62,178 bases of DNA from an uncultured Roseburia sp. (GTDB taxonomy: Bacteria; Bacillota; Clostridia; Lachnospirales; Lachnospiraceae): positions 1 through 62,178 of the forward strand of contig CAKQXQ010000012.1 in assembly GCA_934292805.1 (NCBI GenBank), written 5' to 3'. Under the pieces are notes generated by a model that searched no databases, was not told the DNA's origin, and saw nothing but the letters and a program-made list of their open reading frames with translations. The position numbers and the translations under genes were made by a program. Position 1 is the stretch's first letter. Each line of letters opens with the position of its first letter. Shown here piece after piece: positions 26,254-34,788 of this stretch.

Positions 26254-27537
26254 ATGTATGTTTCTTATGTGAAAAACAGAAAAAGGAAAAGAAAATGTAA
26301 AAAGTATATTTGCGTCGTACCGGCTCTTCTTTTGACCGGAGCCCTGTGTTTTCTTGAAGTCGGGAGACTGATCCCGGAAAAAGGGAAACTGATAAAAAAT
26401 ATCTGTAAAGAGGCAGCTGGAACCATGAATGCCGGACTATCTGTAAAAGAAGGAAAGCAGGAAGGTATCTGGCAGAACTGTGCCGGATTTTTGTTTCCTG
26501 CAGCTGCCTGGTATGAAGAGAATAAAAAAGCATACGAAACAGATGTGGAGAGCGAACTTTCTTATGAGATTATCCTGGCAAGAGAGGCACGGGATGAAAA
26601 CTATATTGATGAAAACGGACAGGTTGTGATCTCAGAAGGACAAAATAATATAGAAGAAGTACAGACAGAAGAGAAAATATATACAGATGAAAAAACAGAT
26701 GAAGAAGCAGATACGGAAACAGTAAAAGTGCAGATGACGCAGGAGGATCAAAATGCGGTACTGCCGGAGCGGAAAAAGGCAGTCGAATATTCTATGGACA
26801 AACTGGCAGATTTTGATTATCTGGTGCAGAATTTTTATCAGGTGGACAGTACTACGACGATCAAAAGCGATCAGCTGAATGTTGAGGCACTGACAGAAAG
26901 AAATATGAAAATCTCACATGAACCATCTACACCACAGATACTTATTTATCACACACATTCAAATGAAGGGTATGCCGATTCAATTGCCGGAGATAAGTCC
27001 ACAACAGTTGTTGGTGTCGGGGATTACCTGACAACATTATTGACAGAACAATATGGATATAACGTGATCCATGACAGAGGAGAGTACGATGCAGTCAGAG
27101 ACAAGGCATACAAGGAAGCAGCACCTGCATTGGAAACGATCCTTTCAGATCATCCGGAAATCGATGTGATCATTGATCTTCACCGGGATGGGGTTGGAGA
27201 GAATACGAGACTTGTGACTACAGTGGATGGTGTTCCGATGGCAAAAGTAATGTTCTTCAACGGATTGAGCAGAACGAGTGCACTGGGAGACATCTCTTAT
27301 CTTCCGAATCCATACATAGCAGATAATCTGGCATTTTCCTTTCAGATGCAGCTTACTGCAGCAGAGTACTATCCGGGTTACACAAGAAAAATATATTTAA
27401 AAGGATATCGTTTTAATATGCATTACCGGCCAAAATCACTTCTTGTGGAAGTCGGGGCACAGACAAATACTTTGCAGGAAGCATTGAATGCAATGGTACC
27501 GCTTGCAGATGTGTTAAATAAAGTCCTGAAAGAATAA
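26254..27537 (+). CDS. spoIIP: Stage II sporulation protein P, peptidoglycan amidase/endopeptidase
   Basis: This 427-residue protein has an N-terminal basic stretch and one membrane helix (about 18-38), a variable acidic linker to about residue 180, and a C-terminal SpoIIP amidase domain (about 205-425). The domain includes ILIYHTHSNEGYADS, IDVIIDLHRDGVGE and VEVGAQTNT. SpoIIP works with SpoIID and SpoIIM to remove septal peptidoglycan during engulfment. It lies 28 bases after gpr, probably in the same unit. No good ribosome binding site is seen, so the start could be downstream. Confidence 0.92.
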   Translation: MYVSYVKNRKRKRKCKKYICVVPALLLTGALCFLEVGRLIPEKGKLIKNICKEAAGTMNAGLSVKEGKQEGIWQNCAGFLFPAAAWYEENKKAYETDVESELSYEIILAREARDENYIDENGQVVISEGQNNIEEVQTEEKIYTDEKTDEEADTETVKVQMTQEDQNAVLPERKKAVEYSMDKLADFDYLVQNFYQVDSTTTIKSDQLNVEALTERNMKISHEPSTPQILIYHTHSNEGYADSIAGDKSTTVVGVGDYLTTLLTEQYGYNVIHDRGEYDAVRDKAYKEAAPALETILSDHPEIDVIIDLHRDGVGENTRLVTTVDGVPMAKVMFFNGLSRTSALGDISYLPNPYIADNLAFSFQMQLTAAEYYPGYTRKIYLKGYRFNMHYRPKSLLVEVGAQTNTLQEALNAMVPLADVLNKVLKE

Positions 27538-27544
27538 AAATAAA

Positions 27545-27569
27545 AAAATGCAAGAAACTCTTGTATTTT
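27545..27569 (+). terminator. Terminator-like hairpin after spoIIP
   Basis: AAAATGCAAGA (27545-27555) pairs with TCTTGTATTTT (27559-27569), with one G-U pair. A possible promoter (TTGTAT 27561, 17 bases, TATATT 27584) overlaps its right arm. Confidence 0.55.
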
Positions 27570-27667
27570 ATAAAAATATAATGTATATTTATGCAAAGAA
27601 AAGATAAATAATAAACTCCATGCACGAAATAAGTGATTATGGAAATACGAAAAAGAGGAAGTGCGGT

Positions 27668-29227
27668 ATGAAAAGAAAGAATAAAAAATGGCTGCTCATG
27701 CTGATCTGTGCAATGATGTTACTGACATCATTTACCGGGTGTGGAAAGCAGGCAGGAGCAAATCAGGAAAATGCGGATTTGAATGTTTCTTCTACAGAAG
27801 CATCAGGTGAAATTGCAGGAGCGGACGACATTGCCGGAAAGAAAATCGGAGTACAGCTCGGAACGACCGGGGATATTTATGTATCTGATTATGAAGGCGA
27901 TGGTTCAGGAACTGTTGTGGAACGATACAATAAAGGCGCTGATGCGGTACAGGCGTTAAATCAGGGAAAAATCGACTGCGTTGTCATTGATGAACAACCG
28001 GCTCTGAAGTTTGTAGAACAAAATCCGGGTCTTAAGATTCTGGACGAGAGCTTTGCACTGGAAGAATATGCAATCGTAATCGCAAAAGGCAATGATGAAC
28101 TTCTGGAAAAAGTAAACACTGCGTTAAATGAACTGAAAACAGATGGAACGATTGATAAGATTATAACAAACTATATCGGATCAGATGAAGAAAAAGGGGC
28201 GAATCCGTATGTGCCACAGGATATCTCCAGAGACAATGGAACTCTTGTCATGGGTACGAACGCAGAGTTCCCGCCATATGAATATTATGAGAATAATGAG
28301 ATCATTGGTATTGATGCAGATATCATGCAGGCAATTGCTGACAAGCTTGGTATGACTTTGAAAATCGAAGATATGGCCTTTGATTCCATTATCCCGGCTG
28401 TTTCTACCGGAAAAGTGGATGTTGGTGCCGCAGGATTCACTGTGACAGAAGAACGTAAGAAAAATGTGGATTTTACAGATACTTATACAACATCCAAACA
28501 GGTGATCATTGTTAAGGATGAAAGTGCACAGGTTGCAAAGGCAAGCATCGGGGAGAAATTCTACCAGAACTTTGTCAAAGAAAACCGGTATCTGTTCATG
28601 TTAAAAGGTCTTTTCAATACACTGCTTATCACTGTGTTTGCAGTTATGATCGGTATTATACTTGGATTCCTTATAGCGATCGTTAGAACAAATCACGACA
28701 GAAATGGCGGACTTGGTATATTAAATGCAGTTTGTAAGGCATATCTTACAATTGTGCGTGGAACACCTGTCATGATCCAGCTGCTGATCATTTATTATGT
28801 TATTTTCCAGAGCATCAATGCCAACAAGATATTGGTAGCAGTGATCGCATTTGGTTTAAACTCAGCAGCATATGTGGCTGAGATCGTACGTTCCGGTATT
28901 ATGGCAGTAGATATAGGACAGTTTGAAGCGGGACGAAGCCTTGGATTAAATTACAAACAGACGATGACATCCATTATCCTTCCACAGGCAGTGAAAAACA
29001 TTCTCCCTGCGTTATGCAATGAATTTATCAGTCTTTTGAAGGAAACGTCAATCAGTGGATATATTGGTCTTATGGATCTTACCAAGGGCGGAGATATTAT
29101 CCGAAGTGTTACATATGATGCATTCATGCCATTGATAGCAGTTGCACTTGTTTATCTTCTGATGGTAGTTGGTCTTAGCAAAGCAGTTGGTTTGCTGGAA
29201 AGGAAATTAAGAAACAATGAGCGATAA
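27668..29227 (+). CDS. Polar amino-acid ABC transporter: circularly permuted binding domain fused to permease
   Basis: This 519-residue lipoprotein (FTGC, Cys25) has a family 3 binding module in reversed order. Residues 52-172 match the C-terminal half of GlnH-like proteins (DDIAGKKIGVQLGTTGD ... DGTIDKIITNYIG). Residues 192-284 match the N-terminal half (LVMGTNAEFPPYEYYENNE ... VTEERKKNVDFTDTYTTSKQ). Residues 305-515 are a HisM/GlnP permease with the EAA loop FEAGRSLGLNYKQTM (419-433). I start it at 27668 after an AGAGGAAG-like site. The ATPase gene overlaps its end by 11 bases. The predicted job is uptake of a polar amino acid; the substrate is unknown. Confidence 0.9.
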   Translation: MKRKNKKWLLMLICAMMLLTSFTGCGKQAGANQENADLNVSSTEASGEIAGADDIAGKKIGVQLGTTGDIYVSDYEGDGSGTVVERYNKGADAVQALNQGKIDCVVIDEQPALKFVEQNPGLKILDESFALEEYAIVIAKGNDELLEKVNTALNELKTDGTIDKIITNYIGSDEEKGANPYVPQDISRDNGTLVMGTNAEFPPYEYYENNEIIGIDADIMQAIADKLGMTLKIEDMAFDSIIPAVSTGKVDVGAAGFTVTEERKKNVDFTDTYTTSKQVIIVKDESAQVAKASIGEKFYQNFVKENRYLFMLKGLFNTLLITVFAVMIGIILGFLIAIVRTNHDRNGGLGILNAVCKAYLTIVRGTPVMIQLLIIYYVIFQSINANKILVAVIAFGLNSAAYVAEIVRSGIMAVDIGQFEAGRSLGLNYKQTMTSIILPQAVKNILPALCNEFISLLKETSISGYIGLMDLTKGGDIIRSVTYDAFMPLIAVALVYLLMVVGLSKAVGLLERKLRNNER

Positions 29228-29978
29228 TAAGAATATAGTAAATAAAGAAGAAGTGATCCTTGAAGTAAAGGACCTCTGCAAATCCTTCGACGGTCACGAA
29301 GTTTTAAAAGGAATCACAACAACGATCAAAAGAGGTGATGTACTGGCACTGATCGGACCATCCGGCTGCGGAAAATCTACATTCTTACGTTCCTTAAATC
29401 TGCTTGAGATACCGACTGGCGGACATGTTTTATTTGAAGGAACAGATATGACAGACAAGTCGGTTGATATTAACCATGTGAGAGAAAAGATTGGAATGGT
29501 TTTCCAGCAGTTTAACTTATTCCCAAACATGACAATCCTTGAAAACATTATGCTTGCTCCCGTAAAGCTTGGAAAAATGACAAAAGAAGAGGCTGAGAAA
29601 AAAGCAAAGGAACTGCTTTTACGAATCGGTCTTTCGGACAAGGCAGACGCTTATCCAAGCCAGCTTTCCGGTGGACAGAAACAGCGTATAGCGATCGTAA
29701 GATCTCTTGCAATGAATCCGGATATTATCTTATTTGATGAACCTACATCAGCACTTGATCCGGAAATGGTAGGTGAAGTATTAAATGTAATGAAAGAACT
29801 GGCGGAAGATGGAATGACAATGGTGGTTGTTACCCATGAAATGGGATTTGCCAGAGAAGTTGCCAACAGAGTTATGTTCATTAATGATGGAGTGATCCAG
29901 GAAGAGAACACACCAAAAGAGATCTTCGAAAATCCAAAGAGTCCGCGTTTACAGGAGTTCTTATCCAAAGTGCTGTAA
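29217..29978 (+). CDS. Polar amino-acid ABC transporter ATPase (GlnQ-like)
   Basis: This 253-residue ATPase has Walker A GPSGCGKST (47-55), Q-loop VFQQFNLFPNMT, signature LSGGQKQR, Walker B IILFDEPTSALD and the switch VTHEMGFA. The sequence is typical of the HisP/GlnQ group. It overlaps the binding-protein/permease gene by 11 bases, so the two-gene operon encodes a complete importer in which a dimer of the fusion protein pairs with a dimer of this ATPase. Confidence 0.94.
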   Translation: MSDNKNIVNKEEVILEVKDLCKSFDGHEVLKGITTTIKRGDVLALIGPSGCGKSTFLRSLNLLEIPTGGHVLFEGTDMTDKSVDINHVREKIGMVFQQFNLFPNMTILENIMLAPVKLGKMTKEEAEKKAKELLLRIGLSDKADAYPSQLSGGQKQRIAIVRSLAMNPDIILFDEPTSALDPEMVGEVLNVMKELAEDGMTMVVVTHEMGFAREVANRVMFINDGVIQEENTPKEIFENPKSPRLQEFLSKVL

Positions 29979-30019
29979 ATAAAAGGATCTGTAACAAAAT
30001 ATTGATATAGGAAATGGAT

Positions 30020-30059
30020 AGTCCCTGCACTCACTACGCAGGGACTGTCCTTCTTTTTT
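30020..30059 (+). terminator. Rho-independent terminator after the amino-acid ABC operon
   Basis: AGTCCCTGC (30020-30028) pairs with GCAGGGACT (30038-30046), followed by GTCCTTCTTTTTT. Confidence 0.85.
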
Positions 30060-30090
30060 GGTTGTTTTCCGGTTTTGTGAGGAAGAGGCA

Positions 30091-30119
30091 TTGCATCACT
30101 GACAGCTTTGTGTTAGTAT
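30091..30119 (+). promoter_or_regulatory. Candidate prmA promoter
   Basis: TTGCAT (30091-30096) and TAGTAT (30114-30119) are separated by 17 bases, after the upstream terminator and 45 bases before prmA. Confidence 0.5.
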
Positions 30120-30164
30120 ATCTAATGGATTTTTATGGGTTCGGAAAGATAGGAGAAAGATAAG

Positions 30165-31148
30165 ATGAAGTGGAATAAATACACAATTGAAACAACAACC
30201 GCAGCAGAAGACTTTTTGAGTTCTGCATTGATGGAACTTGGAATTGAAGGTGTTCAGATCGAAGACAATGTGCCACTGACAAAAGAAGATCAGGCAGAGA
30301 TGTTTATCGATTTTCTTCCGGAACTTCCACCGGATGAGGGAGTCAGTTATGTGAGCTTTTATCTGGAAGAAGGAGCACAGGATGATGCAGATGTATTGAA
30401 GCAGGTTCGTGCGACAATTGAAGATATGAGGGAATACATTGATATGGGAACCGGCATGATCACATCCGATCAGACAGAAGATCTTGACTGGATCAATAAC
30501 TGGAAGAAGTTCTTCAGTTCTTTCTATATTGACGATATTCTGATCAAACCAACATGGGAAGCGTTAAAGGAAGAGGATAAAGATAAGTTTCTCATCGAGA
30601 TCGATCCGGGAGTATCCTTTGGAACAGGAAAGCATGAGACAACACAGCTTTGCATCCGTCAGCTTTTAAAATACATCCGTGGCAATAAAGAATATACACC
30701 GGAGGAGAAAGCACCAAAAGTGTTGGATGTCGGATGTGGAAGCGGGATTCTTTCTATTGTTGCACTGAAATTAGGTGCAAGAGAAGTAGTTGGAACTGAT
30801 CTTGATCCGGATTGCATGACATCAACCCATGATAATATGGATGTAAATCATCTTGATCCAAAGCTTGGGACTTTCTATGTTGGAAACCTGATCGATGATG
30901 TCAGCCTTCAGGAAAAAGTCGGAACAGAAGAATATGATATCGTTGTTGCCAATATTCTTGCAGATGTGATCATTCCGATGGCACCGGTAATTCCTGCCAG
31001 ACTGAAAAAGGGCGGATATTTTATTACATCCGGAATTATTGATTTTAAAGAGCAGGCGGTAAAAGAAGCAATTGAGAATGCCGGAATGGAAGTCGTTGAG
31101 ATAAATCATCAGGGTGAGTGGGTCAATATCACGGCCAGAAAGAATTAG
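30165..31148 (+). CDS. prmA: Ribosomal protein L11 methyltransferase
   Basis: This 327-residue SAM-dependent enzyme methylates ribosomal protein L11. It has the N-terminal substrate-recognition domain (about 1-110), then DPGVSFGTGKHETTQLCI (about 147-164), the SAM loop VLDVGCGSGILSI (about 186-198), and NILADVIIPM of the catalytic centre. The 16S methyltransferase gene rsmE follows after 4 bases, an order conserved across Firmicutes. In B. subtilis dnaJ precedes it; here the neighbour is an amino-acid transporter. Confidence 0.94.
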   Translation: MKWNKYTIETTTAAEDFLSSALMELGIEGVQIEDNVPLTKEDQAEMFIDFLPELPPDEGVSYVSFYLEEGAQDDADVLKQVRATIEDMREYIDMGTGMITSDQTEDLDWINNWKKFFSSFYIDDILIKPTWEALKEEDKDKFLIEIDPGVSFGTGKHETTQLCIRQLLKYIRGNKEYTPEEKAPKVLDVGCGSGILSIVALKLGAREVVGTDLDPDCMTSTHDNMDVNHLDPKLGTFYVGNLIDDVSLQEKVGTEEYDIVVANILADVIIPMAPVIPARLKKGGYFITSGIIDFKEQAVKEAIENAGMEVVEINHQGEWVNITARKN

Positions 31149-31152
31149 GAAA

Positions 31153-31905
31153 ATGTATCAGTTTTTTATAGAAGATGAGAATGTTTCAGAGGAATCTGTG
31201 ATCATCGAAGGAAGCGATGTCAATCACATTAAAAATGTGCTGCGGATGAAGTCCGAAGAAAAGATCAGAGTCTGCACACGGGATGGAAGAAATTATTTTT
31301 GCAGTATTTCCGATATCACAGACAGCTTCGTTCGTGCAGATATTCTGGAGAAAGAAGCAGAAAGTACAGAATTACCATGCAGGATTTATCTGTTCCAGGG
31401 ACTTCCGAAAAGCGACAAGATGGAATGGATCATACAAAAAACAGTAGAATTGGGCGTTTATGAAGTGATCCCGGTTGCTATGAAGAATTGCGTGGCGAAG
31501 TTAGATGATAAGAAGGCAAAAGCAAAAGTGAACCGCTGGCAGGCAATCGCGGAGAGCGCGGCAAAGCAGTCCAAGCGAAGCCTGATCCCGGAGATTAAGA
31601 TGCCGATGACATACAAAGAAGCGTTATCTTATGCAAAGGAACTGGATGTAAAGCTTGTGCCATATGAGAATGAACGTGGAATGGCAGGGACAAAGACAGC
31701 TGTAAATGAAATTAAGGCCGGATCACGCATTGCGGTATTTATCGGTCCGGAAGGTGGATTTTCACTGGAAGAGATCGATATGGTAAGGGATGAGATGCAG
31801 CTGATCTCTCTTGGAAAACGTATCTTACGTACCGAGACAGCAGCAATTACGACGCTTGCGATTTTAGGCTATCACCTGGAAAGCAGTGAAGAGATACAGG
31901 AATAA
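31153..31905 (+). CDS. rsmE: 16S rRNA (uracil-1498-N3)-methyltransferase
   Basis: This 250-residue protein is a SPOUT-class methyltransferase with an N-terminal PUA-like domain (HIKNVLRMKSEEKIRVC). The C-terminal knot includes FIGPEGGFSLEEID and LGKRILRTETAA. It modifies U1498 of 16S rRNA. I start it at the ATG at 31153 (MYQFFIEDE), with TTAGGA just upstream overlapping the prmA stop; the longer frame starting inside prmA is less likely. Confidence 0.93.
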   Translation: MYQFFIEDENVSEESVIIEGSDVNHIKNVLRMKSEEKIRVCTRDGRNYFCSISDITDSFVRADILEKEAESTELPCRIYLFQGLPKSDKMEWIIQKTVELGVYEVIPVAMKNCVAKLDDKKAKAKVNRWQAIAESAAKQSKRSLIPEIKMPMTYKEALSYAKELDVKLVPYENERGMAGTKTAVNEIKAGSRIAVFIGPEGGFSLEEIDMVRDEMQLISLGKRILRTETAAITTLAILGYHLESSEEIQE

Positions 31906-31963
31906 CAATCAGCAAAACAACAACAGAAAAAGTGTGTTGGAGAAAAGGCAAAAAGGATAATAT

Positions 31964-33133
31964 ATGGAAACAAATTTAACAGAAGTATATCTGGATAATT
32001 CGGCTACTACACGTTGCAGTGAGCGTGCCAAAGATATTATGGTAAAAGTTCTGATGGAGGATTACGGTAATCCGTCCTCTCTGCACATGAAGGGTGTCGA
32101 AGCAGAAAATTACATCAAAGAAGCGAAAAAGAAGATTGCAAAGACCATGAAAGTGGATGAGAAAGAAATCCTTTTCACGTCCGGTGGTACAGAATCTAAT
32201 AATACGGCATTGATCGGAGCTGCACTTGCGAATAAGCGTGCAGGCAGCCACATCATCACGACTTCTATCGAGCATGCTTCGGTATCCGCGACAGCTGCAT
32301 ATCTGGAAGAACTCGGTTTTCGTGTGACATATCTGAAAGTGGATAAAGACGGACTGATCTCACTGGATGAATTAAGGGAAGCGGTTTGTGAGGACACGAT
32401 TTTGGTATCTATGATGATGGTCAATAACGAGATCGGAGCATTAGAACCGATCGAGGAGGCAATCCGTGTGATACGTGAGAAAAATCCAAAAACACTGGTA
32501 CATGTAGATGCAATCCAGGCTTATGGAAAATACCGTATCTTCCCGAAAAAAATAGGAATCGATCTGCTTTCAGTAAGCGGTCATAAGATCCATGCTCCAA
32601 AGGGAACCGGATTTTTGTTTATTAAAGATAAAACGAAAGTAAAACCTTTAATTTATGGTGGCGGACAGCAAAAGGGAATGCGTTCCGGAACAGAAAACGT
32701 GCCTGGGGTAGCTGCCCTCGGTGAGGCATCAGCAGAAATCTATGAAGATTTTGAAGAAAAAATAGAACATCTGTATCAGATTAAGGAACGTTTTGTAAAT
32801 GGTGTGTCACAGATTGAAGGAGTGTCTTTAAACGGAAAGACAGGAAGAGATTCTGCACCTCAGATCGTCAGCGTCAGCATTGATGGAGTACGAAGCGAAG
32901 TAATGCTTCACACGTTAGAGGACAGAAAGATTTATGTGTCAGCGGGAAGTGCATGTTCATCTAACAAACCATCTGTAAGCCATACACTGACCGGAATCGG
33001 TTTGAAGAGCAGCTTGCTGGATTCTACGATCCGTTTTAGTTTTTCAGTGCATACAACAGAGGAAGAAATTGATTATGCACTTGATGTCATGAAAGAAGTT
33101 GTGCCAAAACTGCGTCGTTACACAAGGAAATAA
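31964..33133 (+). CDS. Cysteine desulfurase paired with thiI (NifZ-like)
   Basis: This 389-residue PLP enzyme of the NifS/IscS class V family removes sulfur from cysteine. YLDNSATTR, the PLP lysine segment SVSGHKIHAPKGTGF (about 205), GGGQQKGMRSGTEN and the persulfide cysteine in SAGSACSSNKPSVSHTL (about 327) are all present. It lies 37 bases upstream of thiI. In B. subtilis the NifZ desulfurase beside ThiI supplies sulfur for 4-thiouridine in tRNA, so the same role is likely here. Confidence 0.92.
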   Translation: METNLTEVYLDNSATTRCSERAKDIMVKVLMEDYGNPSSLHMKGVEAENYIKEAKKKIAKTMKVDEKEILFTSGGTESNNTALIGAALANKRAGSHIITTSIEHASVSATAAYLEELGFRVTYLKVDKDGLISLDELREAVCEDTILVSMMMVNNEIGALEPIEEAIRVIREKNPKTLVHVDAIQAYGKYRIFPKKIGIDLLSVSGHKIHAPKGTGFLFIKDKTKVKPLIYGGGQQKGMRSGTENVPGVAALGEASAEIYEDFEEKIEHLYQIKERFVNGVSQIEGVSLNGKTGRDSAPQIVSVSIDGVRSEVMLHTLEDRKIYVSAGSACSSNKPSVSHTLTGIGLKSSLLDSTIRFSFSVHTTEEEIDYALDVMKEVVPKLRRYTRK

Positions 33134-33170
33134 AAGCCAAAGATCAGTTATAAAATTTTAAGGAGAAATT

Positions 33171-34352
33171 ATGTACAAATCATTTTTGATCAAATATGCA
33201 GAGATTGCAATTAAAGGAAAAAACAGATATTTATTCGAAGATGCATTGGTCAGCCAGATCAATCATGCACTTAAGAAAGTGGACGGAGAATTTCTTGTAA
33301 GAAAAGAGCAGGGAAGAATTTATGTTGATACTTTGAGTGATTATGATTACGATGAAGTGATCGAAGCATTAAAATGTGTGTTTGGTATTGTTGGAATCTG
33401 TCCGGTTGTATTACTGGAGGATGAAGGGTTTGATAAACTTGCTGAAGAGGTGATCGCTTATATCGACAAGGTGTATCCGGACAGGAATTTTACATTTAAG
33501 GTAAATGCACGTCGTGCGAGAAAGAATTATCCGATGGAATCCATGGAGATTAATGCAGCCATGGGTGAGAAGATTTTAGATGCATATCCGGAAACAAAAG
33601 TAGATGTGCATCATCCGCAGGTTGTATTTAATATTGAGATCCGTGCGAAAATCAACGTTTATTCAACGATTATCCCGGGTCCTGGCGGAATGCCGGTTGG
33701 TACGAACGGAAAGGCAATGCTTCTTTTATCCGGTGGTATCGACAGCCCGGTAGCAGGATATATGATCGCAAAACGTGGCGTAACGATTGATGCAACTTAT
33801 TTCCATGCACCACCATATACATCTGAGCGTGCAAAACAGAAGGTTATCGATCTTGCCAAAATTGTTGCAAAATATTCCGGACCGATCAATCTTCATGTTG
33901 TCAATTTTACAGATATTCAGCTTTATATTTATGAGCAGTGTCCACATGAGGAACTCACCATCATCATGCGACGCTATATGATGAAGCTTGCAGAGCATTT
34001 TGCAAAAGAAAATAAGTGTCTCGGACTTATTACAGGAGAGAGTATCGGACAGGTTGCAAGCCAGACTATGCAGTCTCTTGCAGCAACAAATGAAGTGTGT
34101 ACAATGCCTGTATACCGTCCGCTGATCGGCTTTGATAAACAGGAGATCGTTACAATCTCCGAAAAAATCGATGCATATGAGACATCCATTCTTCCATATG
34201 AAGACTGCTGTACGATTTTTGTGGCAAAACATCCGGTTACAAAACCGAATTTAAACGTGATCCATAATGATGAACGGAAACTTTCAGAGAAGATTGATGA
34301 TTTAATGCAGGAAGCGATCGATACGGTAGAAGTGATCCATATTGAGGCATAA
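33171..34352 (+). CDS. thiI: tRNA 4-thiouridine synthase
   Basis: This 393-residue protein has an N-terminal ferredoxin-like and THUMP region (about 1-165) and a PP-loop ATPase domain starting at LLLSGGIDSPVAGY (about 184). The second cysteine site lies in YEDCCTIFVAKHP. It lacks the C-terminal rhodanese domain of E. coli ThiI, as in most Firmicutes, so it depends on a partner desulfurase, presumably the preceding gene. It thiolates U8 of tRNA. AAGGAGAAATT precedes the ATG. Confidence 0.94.
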   Translation: MYKSFLIKYAEIAIKGKNRYLFEDALVSQINHALKKVDGEFLVRKEQGRIYVDTLSDYDYDEVIEALKCVFGIVGICPVVLLEDEGFDKLAEEVIAYIDKVYPDRNFTFKVNARRARKNYPMESMEINAAMGEKILDAYPETKVDVHHPQVVFNIEIRAKINVYSTIIPGPGGMPVGTNGKAMLLLSGGIDSPVAGYMIAKRGVTIDATYFHAPPYTSERAKQKVIDLAKIVAKYSGPINLHVVNFTDIQLYIYEQCPHEELTIIMRRYMMKLAEHFAKENKCLGLITGESIGQVASQTMQSLAATNEVCTMPVYRPLIGFDKQEIVTISEKIDAYETSILPYEDCCTIFVAKHPVTKPNLNVIHNDERKLSEKIDDLMQEAIDTVEVIHIEA

Positions 34353-34377
34353 GGCAAAGAGGGTTTAATGAAAATGT

Positions 34378-34409
34378 GGACAGAGTACCTGATACAAAGT
34401 ACTCTGTCC
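34378..34409 (+). terminator. Hairpin after thiI
   Basis: GGACAGAGTAC (34378-34388) pairs perfectly with GTACTCTGTCC (34399-34409). There is no U-run, so it may protect the mRNA end or act together with the next hairpin. Confidence 0.5.
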
Positions 34410-34419
34410 GCTGGATAAA

Positions 34420-34452
34420 GAAAAAAGCCACAGAATCGAGATTCTGCGGCTT
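34420..34452 (-). terminator. Terminator of the HPr-like gene
   Basis: On the minus strand AAGCCGCAGAATC pairs with GATTCTGTGGCTT around a TC loop, followed by TTTTTTC. Confidence 0.85.
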
Positions 34453-34469
34453 GAAATCTTTAGAGAAGA

Positions 34470-34700
34470 TTAAACTAAATATGGTTTTAATACTTCCATG
34501 ATTTCATCCATATTGCTCTCAGCATGAATAGCGAGATCAATTGGTTTGGATAAATCTAAACTGAAAATACCCATGATGGATTTTGCATCGATAACATATC
34601 TTCCAGAGATTAAATCGAAGTCAAACTCAAACTGGGTAATTGCATTAACAAAAGATTTTACTTTGTCAATGGAGTTTAAAGAAATCTGTACTGTTTTCAT
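34470..34700 (-). CDS. HPr-like protein lacking the PTS histidine (Crh-like)
   Basis: This 76-residue protein has the HPr fold pattern. The region around the regulatory serine is well kept, with AKSIMGIFSLDL (Ser41 equals HPr Ser46). The phosphotransfer motif GIHARPA is replaced: the equivalent stretch reads NSIDKVK, and there is no histidine before residue 58. It therefore cannot carry phosphate from Enzyme I but could be a substrate of HPr kinase and a CcpA partner, as Crh is in B. subtilis; this is inference. A strong AAGGAGG site, its own promoter and a terminator make it a single-gene unit. Confidence 0.85.
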   Translation of the reverse strand: MKTVQISLNSIDKVKSFVNAITQFEFDFDLISGRYVIDAKSIMGIFSLDLSKPIDLAIHAESNMDEIMEVLKPYLV

Positions 34701-34740
34701 GATGAATAAACCTCCTTAATGTACTATCAAAGACAATTTT

Positions 34741-34769
34741 ATAGTAATGGTTTTTAATGGAAAAGTCAA
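34741..34769 (-). promoter_or_regulatory. Candidate promoter of the HPr-like gene
   Basis: On the minus strand TTGACT (34769-34764) and TACTAT (34746-34741) are 17 bases apart. Confidence 0.65.
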
Positions 34770-34788
34770 TACAAAATAGGAGCAGGAA

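Noticed and set aside
27668..29227. Frameshift or assembly error creating the transporter fusion
   Set aside because: The frame is continuous, both binding-protein halves are internally intact with natural linkers, and the downstream ATPase overlap is normal.
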